Of a DNA stretch of 34,105 nt, positions 23,070-31,068 are shown piece after piece. The translations under genes were made by a program, and so were the position numbers. This stretch comes from Flavobacteriales bacterium UBA2426 (GTDB lineage: Bacteria > Bacteroidota > Bacteroidia > Flavobacteriales_F > PHOS-HE28), in contig DDRC01000227.1 of the NCBI GenBank assembly GCA_002342985.1, positions 4,007 through 38,111 of the forward strand, written 5' to 3'. The notes under the pieces are model-generated. The model was not told the DNA's origin. It searched no databases and saw nothing but the letters and a program-made list of their open reading frames with translations. Position 1 is the stretch's first letter, and the number at the start of each line of letters is the position of its first letter.

Positions 23070-23090
23070 TGAAGGGTGTTTATCCCTTCA
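23070..23090. promoter_or_regulatory. Perfect 7-bp inverted repeat at the TonB-like start
   Basis: TGAAGGG (23070-23076) and CCCTTCA (23084-23090) flank a 7-nt AT-rich centre. The repeat ends 2 nt upstream of the ATG (23065-23067, minus strand). It may be an operator or a hairpin hindering translation. Confidence 0.5.
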
Positions 23091-23108
23091 ACTGCGGGAG
23101 CGCGCCGG

Positions 23109-23813
<705 letters not shown>

Positions 23814-25281
23814 GGGCGAAGGGAAGGAAGATGTGGAAGGTACTGCCCTGTCCGGGGATGCTCTCCACGCGGATGCGGCCGCCGTGGCGCTCCACCACGC
23901 TCTTCACGTAGCTGAGGCCGAGGCCGAAGCCCTTGGCGTTGTGCAGGTTCCCGGTGGGGATGCGGTAGAGCTTGTCGAAGATCTTGCGCTGCTCGGAAGG
24001 CGGGATGCCGATGCCATTGTCGGCGACGCTGAGCGTGATGCCCTCATCGTCGCTGTTCGTGGCGATGCGGATGCGGGGCTCCTGCTCGCAGTACTTCACC
24101 GCATTGTCGATGAGGTTGTAGAGCAGGTTGGTGAGGTGGATGCGGTCGCCATGCACCCGGTGGATCTCGGCGCGCAGGTCGGCTTCGATCCGTCCGTTGC
24201 GGCGGCTCACCTGCATGGTGCTGCTGCGCACCACATCCTGTATAACGGCATGGAGGTCGAGGTCCACCGGCTTCACCACCATGCGCCCGCCGTCCTGCAC
24301 GGCGCTCTGCAGCACATTCTCCACCAGCGCCCCCAAGCGCTTGTTCTCGTCGCGGATCATGGTGGTGTAGGCGCGCACCTGCTGCTCGGTGCGCGGGATG
24401 CTGGGGTCGGCCAGCGCCTCGCAGGCCAGCCCGATGGTGCTGATCGGGGTCTTCAGCTCGTGGGTGAGGTTGTTCACCAGGTCGTTGCGGATGTCGTTGA
24501 GCCGCTTCTGCCGGACCACCGCGCGCAGCGTGTAGGTGAAGACCAGCGCGATGATGAGCAGGAAGAGTGCCGAGGCGATGAGCATGGGCCAGGAGCCCTT
24601 GAGCAGTGCCGCACGGCCATGCTCGGCGCGCACGTGCAGGTAGTAGGGCGCCCCTGCCAGGTCGTGCCGGAAGAGCCGCGCCCGGTGCGGTGATGCGCGC
24701 AGCAGCAGGGCGGCGCTGTCGGCGGCCGGCGCCAGCGCCAGTGCCCCCTCGGCGGTGAAGACGGCCCAGGCGGGGTCGCCCTGGAGCCCCAGCGGCAGCA
24801 GCTCGCCCCGCAGCAGGCTGTCCAGCGTCACCGGGTCCACGCGTTTCCGGATGTCGCGGCCCAGCTCCGAGGCCAGTATGGCGCGCACCAGGTCGGTCAC
24901 CATCTCCTCGTGCTCGTCTTCGCCCGGGAAGCCGGGAGGCGGCGGCAACGGCTCCAACGGAGCATCGGGCGGAGGCACCGGTTCGGCTCCGGCGAAGGGC
25001 TCGTCCGCAGGCTGCGGCAACGGCTGTGCCCGCCGCATCGAGTCGAGCCGGAGGAGCATGCGCCGGCCCTGCCGGTGGCGCTTCAGTTCGCGCATGCGCT
25101 CGATGCCCTCCAGCCGATCGCTCACGCGCATCAGGGCGTGCGATACCGCTTCGTCGAACTGGTCCTCGCGCAGCGCGATGGTATTGCGCGTCCACGCCAC
25201 CTGGATGGCCAGCAGCCCCAGCATGGCCACCGTGATGGCGGCGAGCAGGAGCGCGATGGACCGCTTATCCATGGTGTAGAG

Positions 25282-25289
25282 CGAAGCTA
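25282..25289 (-). promoter_or_regulatory. -7-like element of the OmpR-type two-component operon
   Basis: TAGCTTCG on the minus strand, 9 nt before the start codon at 25272. It is one base from TAnnTTTG and lies 27 bp from the tandem hexamers upstream. Confidence 0.5.
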
Positions 25290-25316
25290 CCGGGGGGCCT
25301 CCGGGGGGGCTGCTGC

Positions 25317-25342
25317 TTAACGAGCTTTAACGTTCCTTGACG
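25317..25342 (-). promoter_or_regulatory. Three tandem TTAACG-type hexamers, 10-bp period
   Basis: On the plus strand TTAACG (25317-25322), TTAACG (25327-25332) and TTGACG (25337-25342) repeat at exactly 10 bp. OmpR/PhoB-type regulators bind such tandem direct repeats on one DNA face. They lie upstream of the two-component operon promoter and 32 bp from the -7 element of the divergent candidate small RNA. Confidence 0.55.
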
Positions 25343-25373
25343 CAGCATTCACAAGCGCCGCGCGGGCTGGCGG

Positions 25374-25381
25374 TAGTTTTG
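25374..25381 (+). promoter_or_regulatory. Consensus -7 promoter element of the candidate small RNA
   Basis: TAGTTTTG matches TAnnTTTG at every fixed position. No protein gene follows on this strand; a terminator-like hairpin ends about 130 nt downstream. Confidence 0.5.
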
Positions 25382-25386
25382 CAGCG

Positions 25387-25519
25387 TCGGAGCACGCTAA
25401 CGACGGCGCTTGTCGCCTCAGCATACTGAACGAGCTGTCAAGGAGGTATGGTTTTGGTTCTCTGAACAGCGCAACAAGGGGTCGGAAGGCTCTCACGCAA
25501 GTGGGGGCCTTTCGATTTC
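25387..25519 (+). ncRNA. Candidate small non-coding RNA, about 130 nt
   Basis: The segment begins after a perfect TAnnTTTG element and ends in an 11-bp stem with a GCAA tetraloop followed by T-rich sequence, the form of an intrinsic terminator. Short internal pairings are possible (CGTCG near 25385 with CGACG near 25401; GGCG/CGCC around 25405-25417). It contains AAGGAGGT (25440-25447), a full complement of a typical anti-Shine-Dalgarno, abutting ATG and a five-codon frame (MVLVL stop). No known family was recognised; a 6S-like or other Flavobacteria-specific RNA is possible. It lies between two minus-strand genes and encodes no protein of note. Confidence 0.4.
25486..25519 (+). terminator. 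Intrinsic terminator with GCAA tetraloop
   Basis: AAGGCTCTCAC (25486-25496), loop GCAA, GTGGGGGCCTT (25501-25511): an 11-bp stem including G-T pairs, followed by TCGATTTCT. The T-rich tail is on the plus strand and abuts the stop codon of the convergent TMEM220-like gene. Confidence 0.65.
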
Positions 25520-25885
25520 TCAGGCCTTGGGGGCGCGCACGGCCAGGCGCAGCAGGTGCAGCAGGCCCAGGAGGGCGGTGAGCAGGCCCAAGAATTCGCG
25601 CACCACCTCGATGTGCGGGGCTTCGGCCTTCATGGAGCCCACGATGGTGGGGAAGCCCATGCGCGCCCAGTCGGCCATGCCCGGCGCCAGGCTTCCCATC
25701 CATACCAGTACGGTCAGCGTCAAGGCGCCGGTGAGCCATTTGAAATGCCCGCCCAATGCGGCCAGCAGGCAAAGGGTGCCCACCGCACCGTACACCGCGA
25801 CCCACAGGAGCGGGTCCGGGTCATTGTACTGCAAGGCGGCGAAGAGGAAGAAGACCGCGGCGAGCACGTAGTTGAGGGCTTTCAT
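25520..25885 (-). CDS. TMEM220-like small membrane protein
   Basis: A 121-residue inner-membrane protein with four hydrophobic helices (LNYVLAAVFFLFAALQ; LLWVAVYGAVGTLCLLAAL; WLTGALTLTVLVWMGSL; FLGLLTALLGLLHLLRLAV). The segment ALQYNDPDPLLWVAVYG after the first helix is the hallmark of the transmembrane protein 220 family. Function in bacteria is unknown. It begins 10 nt after the stop of the TonB-dependent receptor gene on the same strand, so the two are probably co-transcribed. Length is normal for the family. Confidence 0.88.
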   Translation of the reverse strand: MKALNYVLAAVFFLFAALQYNDPDPLLWVAVYGAVGTLCLLAALGGHFKWLTGALTLTVLVWMGSLAPGMADWARMGFPTIVGSMKAEAPHIEVVREFLGLLTALLGLLHLLRLAVRAPKA

Positions 25886-25895
25886 CGGGCAGGGG

Positions 25896-28232
25896 TCAGA
25901 ATTCGATGCGGTAGCTGAGGTTCGGGATCAGGCCGAGCTGGGTGCGGGTGATGAACTCGCCTTGCCGGTAGTCGAACACCCGGTAGGCCTCGTTGCGGGT
26001 ATTGGCAGCGTTCTGCAGGTCAATGGCCCATTGGCTCGTGCGCCCTGGGCGGTCACGCTTCAGGTATACCCGCAGGTCGATGCGATAGACGTCGTTCAGC
26101 TTTGCGGAGTACGGTTCGCCGAGTACGAAGGTCCAGATGCCGCGGCGGTTCTGTGCCTCCATGGGGGTATACCGCAGGCCGCCCACCCCCAGCGCGCGGA
26201 GGCCCGCACCCCAGGTGCGCACATGCGTCTCCTTGGCCTTGCGCCACTCCTTGCCGGCGATCGCGTTGGCGGTCCAGTTCGCGCTCCAGCGGCCTTCCCG
26301 CTCCAGGCCGTCCACGATGAAGGTGCTCCGGAAGGCACTGCCGTTCACCAGCCAATAGTAGCCGCGGCTGAAGTCGCGCGAGAGGCTGAGCTCCGCACCG
26401 ATGTTCCGCCCCTCGGCGGTCTCCTCCATCGGCAGGTATTGCGGTTGGTCCCAGAAGTTGAGCAGCGCACCGTCAAGGCCGCTGGCGCCCCTGAAGCCCG
26501 ACCAGGGCCGGGGCACGCCGGTCAACCGCTGCACGAAGGCCTCTGCGCGCACCACGAGGTTCGCCTGCACGCGGTGCTCGTAGCCCACCACCAGGTCCTC
26601 GCTGCGCTGCAGGCCGATGGAGCGATTGTCCGGCACGCCCAGGGCCAGGCTGGCGGGCGAGGGTGCGTAGAGGTTCATCACCGCATGCTGCGGCAGTTGC
26701 CCGCGCACGCCGGCGCCGACCATGAGCGCACCGCGCGGCCCAGTGCGCACGAAGAGGTCGATGCGCGGCTCGGGCAGGTCGCTGTCGCTGTAGGTGAAGC
26801 GGCTCCAGGCCACGCCCGCGGTGAGGTGGCTGCCGTGGGAGAACGGCACCATCACCTGCGCGAAGGGACGCAGCAGCCAGCCGCTGGTGGTGTCCTTGAG
26901 CACGTTCACCGCGGTACGTTCCATTGCGCCGGCACCGGCCGCATAGCGCAGCCGCTTCCCCAGGGCGCCCTCAACGCGCACCACCGCGCTCAGCTTGCGC
27001 TCATACAGGCTGGCGAAGGGCTGTGCGAAGGCGCGGGCGGCGGTGTCCGTCTCCGTCTCGGTACGCTCCTGGTAGGCACCGCTCCAGGCCGCGGTGGCAT
27101 GCAGTACCGACCGGCGCCCCAGGGGGAGCCGCAGCGTGGCGCCCACGGCGCCCATGCTGCTGGTGTAGTCGATGTCGCGCGAGTCCTTGTCGGTCTCCCA
27201 GAGCGCGGTGTCCGGTTTCGCAGCGAAGACGTTGGCGCTGGTGCCGCCCATCCCGAAGAGGCGCAGCTCGCCCTGTTCGCCCAAGCGCGTACCCACGTGG
27301 AAGGAGAGGTCCTGGAACCGGATCGCCTCATCGCCCAGGTCCACCCCCATCGCGCTGAGCAGCCCCACCGTGCTGTAGCGGTAGTTCACCAGGTGGAAGG
27401 CCTTGCCGTTGCGTCCGATGGGCCCCTCGGTGCTCAGGTCGATGCCGAGCAAGCCCGCCTGCACGGTCCACTCGCGGGCTTGCGCATTGCCGCGCCGCAG
27501 CTCCAGGTCCATAAGGCCGCCCACGGCATTGCCGAGGTGCGCGGGCAGGATGCCGGTGCGCAGGCGCGAGGGGCCGAGCATCTGCGCGCTCAGGATGCTC
27601 ACGCCGCCGCCGCTCAGGGTGGGCAGGTCGCTCACCGTGCCCGCGTTGCCCAAGTGGTTCGGGCTCACGATCTCCGCTCCTTCCAGCAGCCAGCTGTTGG
27701 CCAACGGCGAGTTGCCGCGCACCATCAGGTGGTTGGCCTGGTCGTTCGGCGCGGCCACGCTGGGCGTGGCCGCTACCAGCCGCGCGGGATCCTGGAACAT
27801 GGCCGGATAGCGCAGCCCCTGTTCAACGGTGAAGGTGCGCACGCCGAGGTGCGGGATGTGCCACACCTCCACCGCGCCCACTTCCACCGGCGCCAGCTGC
27901 ACGAAAGCCGCCCTCAGTGCCAGGTCCACCACGGTCTCCTTGCCGCTGCGCACCCACACCTCGGGCAGCTCCTGGGGCTCGTGGCCCACCACGCTGGCCT
28001 TCACCGCGTAGAGGCCCACGGGCACCTGGCGCAGGATGAATCCGCCAGCGCTGTCGGTGGCCGCGCCGAGCAGGGGTTCGGAAGGGCGCAGCACCACCGT
28101 GGCCTGGGCCAGCGGCAGCCCGGTGGCGGCATCGCGTACCGTGCCGCGCACAACGCCCATCGGCTCCTGTGCCGCAGCCGCGATGGCGACGACGAGGGCG
28201 GCGGGCAGCAGCAGTGAGCGAAGGCCGTTCAT
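25896..28232 (-). CDS. TonB-dependent receptor with carboxypeptidase-like N-terminal domain
   Basis: A 778-residue outer-membrane transporter. A signal peptide (MNGLRSLLLPAALVVAIAAAA) precedes a carboxypeptidase-regulatory-like beta-sandwich (about 25-105: VVRGTVRDAATGLPLAQATV, GGFILRQVPVGLYAVKASVV), typical of Bacteroidota receptors. The plug domain (about 130-240) contains HLMVRGNSPLANSWLLEGAE and GGGVSILSAQML; the rest is the beta barrel, ending in an aromatic residue (LSYRIEF). Substrate unknown: no SusD partner or siderophore genes adjoin, so a metal chelate or small nutrient is as likely as a glycan. It is short for a barrel receptor but appears complete. The TMEM220-like gene follows 10 nt later; the ALDH gene is divergent. 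Confidence 0.92.
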   Translation of the reverse strand: MNGLRSLLLPAALVVAIAAAAQEPMGVVRGTVRDAATGLPLAQATVVLRPSEPLLGAATDSAGGFILRQVPVGLYAVKASVVGHEPQELPEVWVRSGKETVVDLALRAAFVQLAPVEVGAVEVWHIPHLGVRTFTVEQGLRYPAMFQDPARLVAATPSVAAPNDQANHLMVRGNSPLANSWLLEGAEIVSPNHLGNAGTVSDLPTLSGGGVSILSAQMLGPSRLRTGILPAHLGNAVGGLMDLELRRGNAQAREWTVQAGLLGIDLSTEGPIGRNGKAFHLVNYRYSTVGLLSAMGVDLGDEAIRFQDLSFHVGTRLGEQGELRLFGMGGTSANVFAAKPDTALWETDKDSRDIDYTSSMGAVGATLRLPLGRRSVLHATAAWSGAYQERTETETDTAARAFAQPFASLYERKLSAVVRVEGALGKRLRYAAGAGAMERTAVNVLKDTTSGWLLRPFAQVMVPFSHGSHLTAGVAWSRFTYSDSDLPEPRIDLFVRTGPRGALMVGAGVRGQLPQHAVMNLYAPSPASLALGVPDNRSIGLQRSEDLVVGYEHRVQANLVVRAEAFVQRLTGVPRPWSGFRGASGLDGALLNFWDQPQYLPMEETAEGRNIGAELSLSRDFSRGYYWLVNGSAFRSTFIVDGLEREGRWSANWTANAIAGKEWRKAKETHVRTWGAGLRALGVGGLRYTPMEAQNRRGIWTFVLGEPYSAKLNDVYRIDLRVYLKRDRPGRTSQWAIDLQNAANTRNEAYRVFDYRQGEFITRTQLGLIPNLSYRIEF

Positions 28233-28277
28233 GCCGCGATGTTACGGAAGCCCCGGCAGGGGTGCCTGCGGGCAGGA

Positions 28278-28285
28278 TACCTTCG
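28278..28285 (+). promoter_or_regulatory. -7-like element of the aldehyde dehydrogenase gene
   Basis: TACCTTCG ends 8 nt before the ATG at 28294, predicting a nearly leaderless transcript. The polyphosphate kinase gene has the identical octamer 6 nt before its start. Confidence 0.5.
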
Positions 28286-28293
28286 GCGCTGCC

Positions 28294-29736
28294 ATGGAAG
28301 AGATCCTCAACCTCATCGGCGGGCGGTTGCAGCCGGCCATCAGCGGCGGCTGGCTCGATGATCACGAACCGGCCACCGGCCGCGTCTATGCCCGTATCCC
28401 GGATTCCGATGAGCGCGATGTGGAGGCCGCCGTTGCCGCTGCGGCAGCCGCCTTTCCGGCATGGAGCGCACGATCGCGTGAGGAGCGCAGCCGCATCCTC
28501 CTGCGCCTGGCCGATCTCATCGAACGCGACCTGGAGGGCTTCGCGCAAGCGGAGAGCCGCGATAACGGCAAACCCGTGCACCTGGCCCGCAAGGTGGATA
28601 TCCCGCGCGCGGTGTCCAACTTCCGTTTCTTCGCCACCGCCATCCTGCACGAGCACAGCGAGGCCCACCTGATGGACGACATTGCGGTGAACTACACCGA
28701 CCGGAGTCCCATCGGGGTGGTGGGTGCCATCAGCCCATGGAACCTGCCGCTCTACCTCTTCACCTGGAAGATCGCGCCGGCGCTCGCCGCTGGCAACTGC
28801 GTGGTGGCCAAGCCCAGCGAAGTGACCCCCATGACGGCCTTCCGCATGGCCGCCCTCTGCGCTGAGGCAGGCCTGCCCCCGGGCGTCCTTGGCATCGTGC
28901 ACGGGCTGGGGCCGAAGGTGGGCGCCGCCATCACCGCGCATCCGCGGGTGAAGGCCATCACATTCACCGGTGGCACGCGTACCGGGCAGGAGATCGCGCG
29001 CGTGGCCGCTCCCCAGTTCAAGAAGCTGAGCCTGGAGCTCGGCGGCAAGAACCCTGTGCTGGTGTTCGCCGATTGCGACTTCGAGGAGATGCTGCGCACC
29101 ACGGTCCAGAGCTCCTTCCGCAACCAGGGCCAGATCTGCCTCTGCGGTTCGCGCATCCTCATCGAACGGCCCCTCTACGACCGCTTTCGCGATGCCTTCG
29201 TGGAGCGTGTGAAGGCGCTGCGCGTGGGCGACCCCAACGATCCCGGTAGCGATCTCGGCGCCGTGGTCTCGCAGGCGCACATGGAGAAGGTGCTCGGCCA
29301 TATCCGCTTGGCCCAGGAGGAAGGGGGACGGGTGCTCTGCGGCGGCGAGCGGGTGATGCTGCCGGGCGACCTCGCGGCCGGCTGGTACATCGCCCCCACG
29401 GTGATCGAGGGGCTGGGTCCGGCCTGCCGCACGAACCAGGAGGAGATCTTCGGGCCGGTGGTGACGCTGGCGCCCTTCGACACCGAGGAGGAGGCGCTGG
29501 CGGCGGCCAACGGCACCACCTATGGCCTCGCCTCAGTGCTGTGGACGGGCGATGTGAAGCGTGCGCACCGGCTGGCGCGCAGGCTGGAGAGCGGTATCGT
29601 ATGGGTGAACTGCTGGATGGTGCGCGACCTGCGCACGCCCTTCGGCGGCATGAAGCACAGCGGCGTGGGCCGCGAGGGAGGCGTGGAGGCCCTGCGCTTC
29701 TTCACCGAGGCGAAGAACATCTGCATCAGGCTCTGA
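28294..29736 (+). CDS. Aldehyde dehydrogenase, ALDH8A1/2-aminomuconate semialdehyde dehydrogenase-like
   Basis: A 480-residue NAD-dependent aldehyde dehydrogenase. Catalytic residues by motif are Asn150 (ISPWNLPL), Glu248 (LSLELGGKNP) and the nucleophile Cys282 (NQGQICLCGSRILIE). The C-terminal signature VRDLRTPFGGMKHSGVGREG and the ICLC context are characteristic of ALDH8A1 and of 2-aminomuconic/2-hydroxymuconic semialdehyde dehydrogenases, which oxidise ring-cleavage products in tryptophan (kynurenine) or catechol breakdown. No other gene of those pathways is in the window, so the exact substrate is inferred only from family motifs. The start at 28294 (MEEILNLIGG) matches the family N-terminus. 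The 3' end overlaps a small convergent gene by 11 bp. Confidence 0.92.
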   Translation: MEEILNLIGGRLQPAISGGWLDDHEPATGRVYARIPDSDERDVEAAVAAAAAAFPAWSARSREERSRILLRLADLIERDLEGFAQAESRDNGKPVHLARKVDIPRAVSNFRFFATAILHEHSEAHLMDDIAVNYTDRSPIGVVGAISPWNLPLYLFTWKIAPALAAGNCVVAKPSEVTPMTAFRMAALCAEAGLPPGVLGIVHGLGPKVGAAITAHPRVKAITFTGGTRTGQEIARVAAPQFKKLSLELGGKNPVLVFADCDFEEMLRTTVQSSFRNQGQICLCGSRILIERPLYDRFRDAFVERVKALRVGDPNDPGSDLGAVVSQAHMEKVLGHIRLAQEEGGRVLCGGERVMLPGDLAAGWYIAPTVIEGLGPACRTNQEEIFGPVVTLAPFDTEEEALAAANGTTYGLASVLWTGDVKRAHRLARRLESGIVWVNCWMVRDLRTPFGGMKHSGVGREGGVEALRFFTEAKNICIRL

Positions 29737-29860
29737 CGGGCCTTTTGGGGCTGCTGTGGCGCTGCTTCATGCCGTTGGTGAAGAACCACCCGAAGCGGTG
29801 ATCGAACCAGGCGGCGAAGCGCTCGAAGCCGAGCAGGAGTCGATGGAAGGCGGTGACCAT
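29726..29860 (-). CDS. Small protein with FGWFFTNG motif (44 residues)
   Basis: A 44-residue frame beginning MVTAFHRLLLGFERFAAWFD and continuing HRFGWFFTNGMKQRHSS. The aromatic FGWFFTNG core, preceded by an amphipathic helix, looks conserved rather than random; I believe similar small proteins occur in Flavobacteriales but cannot confirm it. An upstream in-frame ATG (29959) would add residues without character and overlaps the SiaB-like gene's 3' end. The stop codon lies inside the end of the convergent dehydrogenase gene. Function unknown; the hydrophobic face suggests membrane association. Confidence 0.5.
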   Translation of the reverse strand: MVTAFHRLLLGFERFAAWFDHRFGWFFTNGMKQRHSSPKRPVRA

Positions 29861-29955
29861 GGCGGCAGGTTTCAGTGGTAGAACACCGATCGCATGCCGA
29901 TCGTTATGCCGCGGTAGCCAAAGAAAGCCAACGGCGGCGGCCGGCCAGGAACCGG

Positions 29956-31014
29956 TCATCGCAGGCGGACCAGCAGCACGGCCTGCGTGCGTGCCCCCTC
30001 CTCGCGCACATCAAGGATGCAGGGATCCCGGCTCAGGCGCGCCAGCTCGAGCAGCCCTGCATCGAGGGATGGGCCTGGGCCTGTGCGGCCCAGGAGGGCA
30101 TCGCGGTAGCGCCGCTCAAGCAACGCCGGCTGCATGCCTTGGACATCCGCGACCTGGCCTCCCAGGGCATCGATGCGCGCGCGGTGTCCCGATGCCGCCA
30201 ACAGGAGTGCAAGCCCCTCGCCATCGCGGAGCAGGGCCATCACGGCATCCGCCGCCAGGTCCTGGGCTTCCAGCCAGTCCGCGCCGCTGAGGAAGGCGCG
30301 CTGGGCGGTGCGTGATTCGGCGCCTTCCAGTTCGCGCTCCAGGAGTCGGAGCACCGCCTCGCGCACCGCGGCCGAAGGGCTGCACCGGCATGCCGCCACC
30401 AGGCCCAGCGCAGTGGCGTCGCCATGCATCCGTCGGATGGGCTCGAACGGGGAGGTGTGGGACGGTGTGCCGCCTACGGTGATGTGCAGCACGAAGAGCT
30501 GGTGCAGTGCATCAAGAGGCAGCAAACGGTAGCGCAACGCGTTGGCCGATCGGCGGGCCATCTCGATCAAGCCCAGTCCGGCACCGCCGCGGGCGGTGCG
30601 CGTGCCTTCGCGCAGGCGGGTCAGGAAGAGTTCCTTCAGCTGGCCGAGGTCGAGGTCGCCGAGGCGGCGCAAGGCGGACTCCAGCTCCAGGGCCTCGTCG
30701 GCCTCCACGGGGTCGATGGCCACCACCTCGTCCACCGTGGCCGAGCAGCGCAGCGCGAAGAGGCAGCGGCCGTTGGCGAGGCCTTCGAGCGAGCTGCCAG
30801 CGGCCTTGTGGCGGACGATGTTCTGGTAGGCCTCCACCATGATGAAGGCCAAGCGGTGCTGGTGCGTGCGGTCGCGGCCCATGGCTTCGGCTGTGGCCTC
30901 GCCCAAGGCGACCAGGCTGGCGGTGTGCGCGTCGGAGAAACCGCCGCAGTAAACCAGGCTGAACCGGTCGCCATGCAGCAGGTCGTAGAGGCTGTGCGCG
31001 GCGGCGGCATCCAT
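29956..31014 (-). CDS. SiaB-family (DUF6272) protein kinase-like protein
   Basis: A 352-residue protein. Residues 1-185 form a GHKL-type ATPase domain of the SiaB family: LVYCGGFSDAHTASLVALGE, the N-box IMVEAYQNIVRHK and the G-box GGAGLGLIEMARRSANALRY. In Pseudomonas, SiaB phosphorylates the anti-anti-sigma-like SiaC in a partner-switching pathway opposed by a PP2C phosphatase; neither partner gene is in this window. The C-terminal ~165 residues (from about 190) are helical, rich in Ala, Leu and Arg, and not recognised. The gene is divergent from the HD-PPK1 fusion, with only 54 bp between starts, and has a TATCTTGG -7-like element (31025-31032, minus) 10 nt before its ATG. Confidence 0.8.
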   Translation of the reverse strand: MDAAAAHSLYDLLHGDRFSLVYCGGFSDAHTASLVALGEATAEAMGRDRTHQHRLAFIMVEAYQNIVRHKAAGSSLEGLANGRCLFALRCSATVDEVVAIDPVEADEALELESALRRLGDLDLGQLKELFLTRLREGTRTARGGAGLGLIEMARRSANALRYRLLPLDALHQLFVLHITVGGTPSHTSPFEPIRRMHGDATALGLVAACRCSPSAAVREAVLRLLERELEGAESRTAQRAFLSGADWLEAQDLAADAVMALLRDGEGLALLLAASGHRARIDALGGQVADVQGMQPALLERRYRDALLGRTGPGPSLDAGLLELARLSRDPCILDVREEGARTQAVLLVRLR

Positions 31015-31024
31015 GCGGGTGCTG

Positions 31025-31062
31025 CCAAGATAGGATCGGCGTGCGGTGCGCGTCTACCTTCG
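31025..31062. promoter_or_regulatory. Divergent back-to-back promoters of the SiaB-like and HD-PPK1 genes
   Basis: TATCTTGG on the minus strand (31032-31025) serves the SiaB-like gene; TACCTTCG on the plus strand (31055-31062) ends 6 nt before the HD-PPK1 ATG. Their upstream regions overlap, so both could be controlled by one bound protein or by polymerase interference. Confidence 0.5.
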
Positions 31063-31068
31063 GCCGCC

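Noticed and set aside
25480..25500. GTCGGAAGGC resembling the GGAA-capped core of SRP RNA
   Set aside because: The asymmetric and symmetric internal loops (AGCAG side) required for SRP RNA are absent, and these bases form part of the terminator stem.
25872..28217. 781-codon plus-strand frame opposite the TonB receptor
   Set aside because: Antisense shadow of the receptor gene without recognisable domains.
28225..28240. CCGTTCATGCCGCGAT, like the distal LytTR-type half-site, upstream of the dehydrogenase
   Set aside because: It is the start-codon region of the TonB receptor read backwards; no second half-site lies 21 bp away and the distance to the ATG differs.
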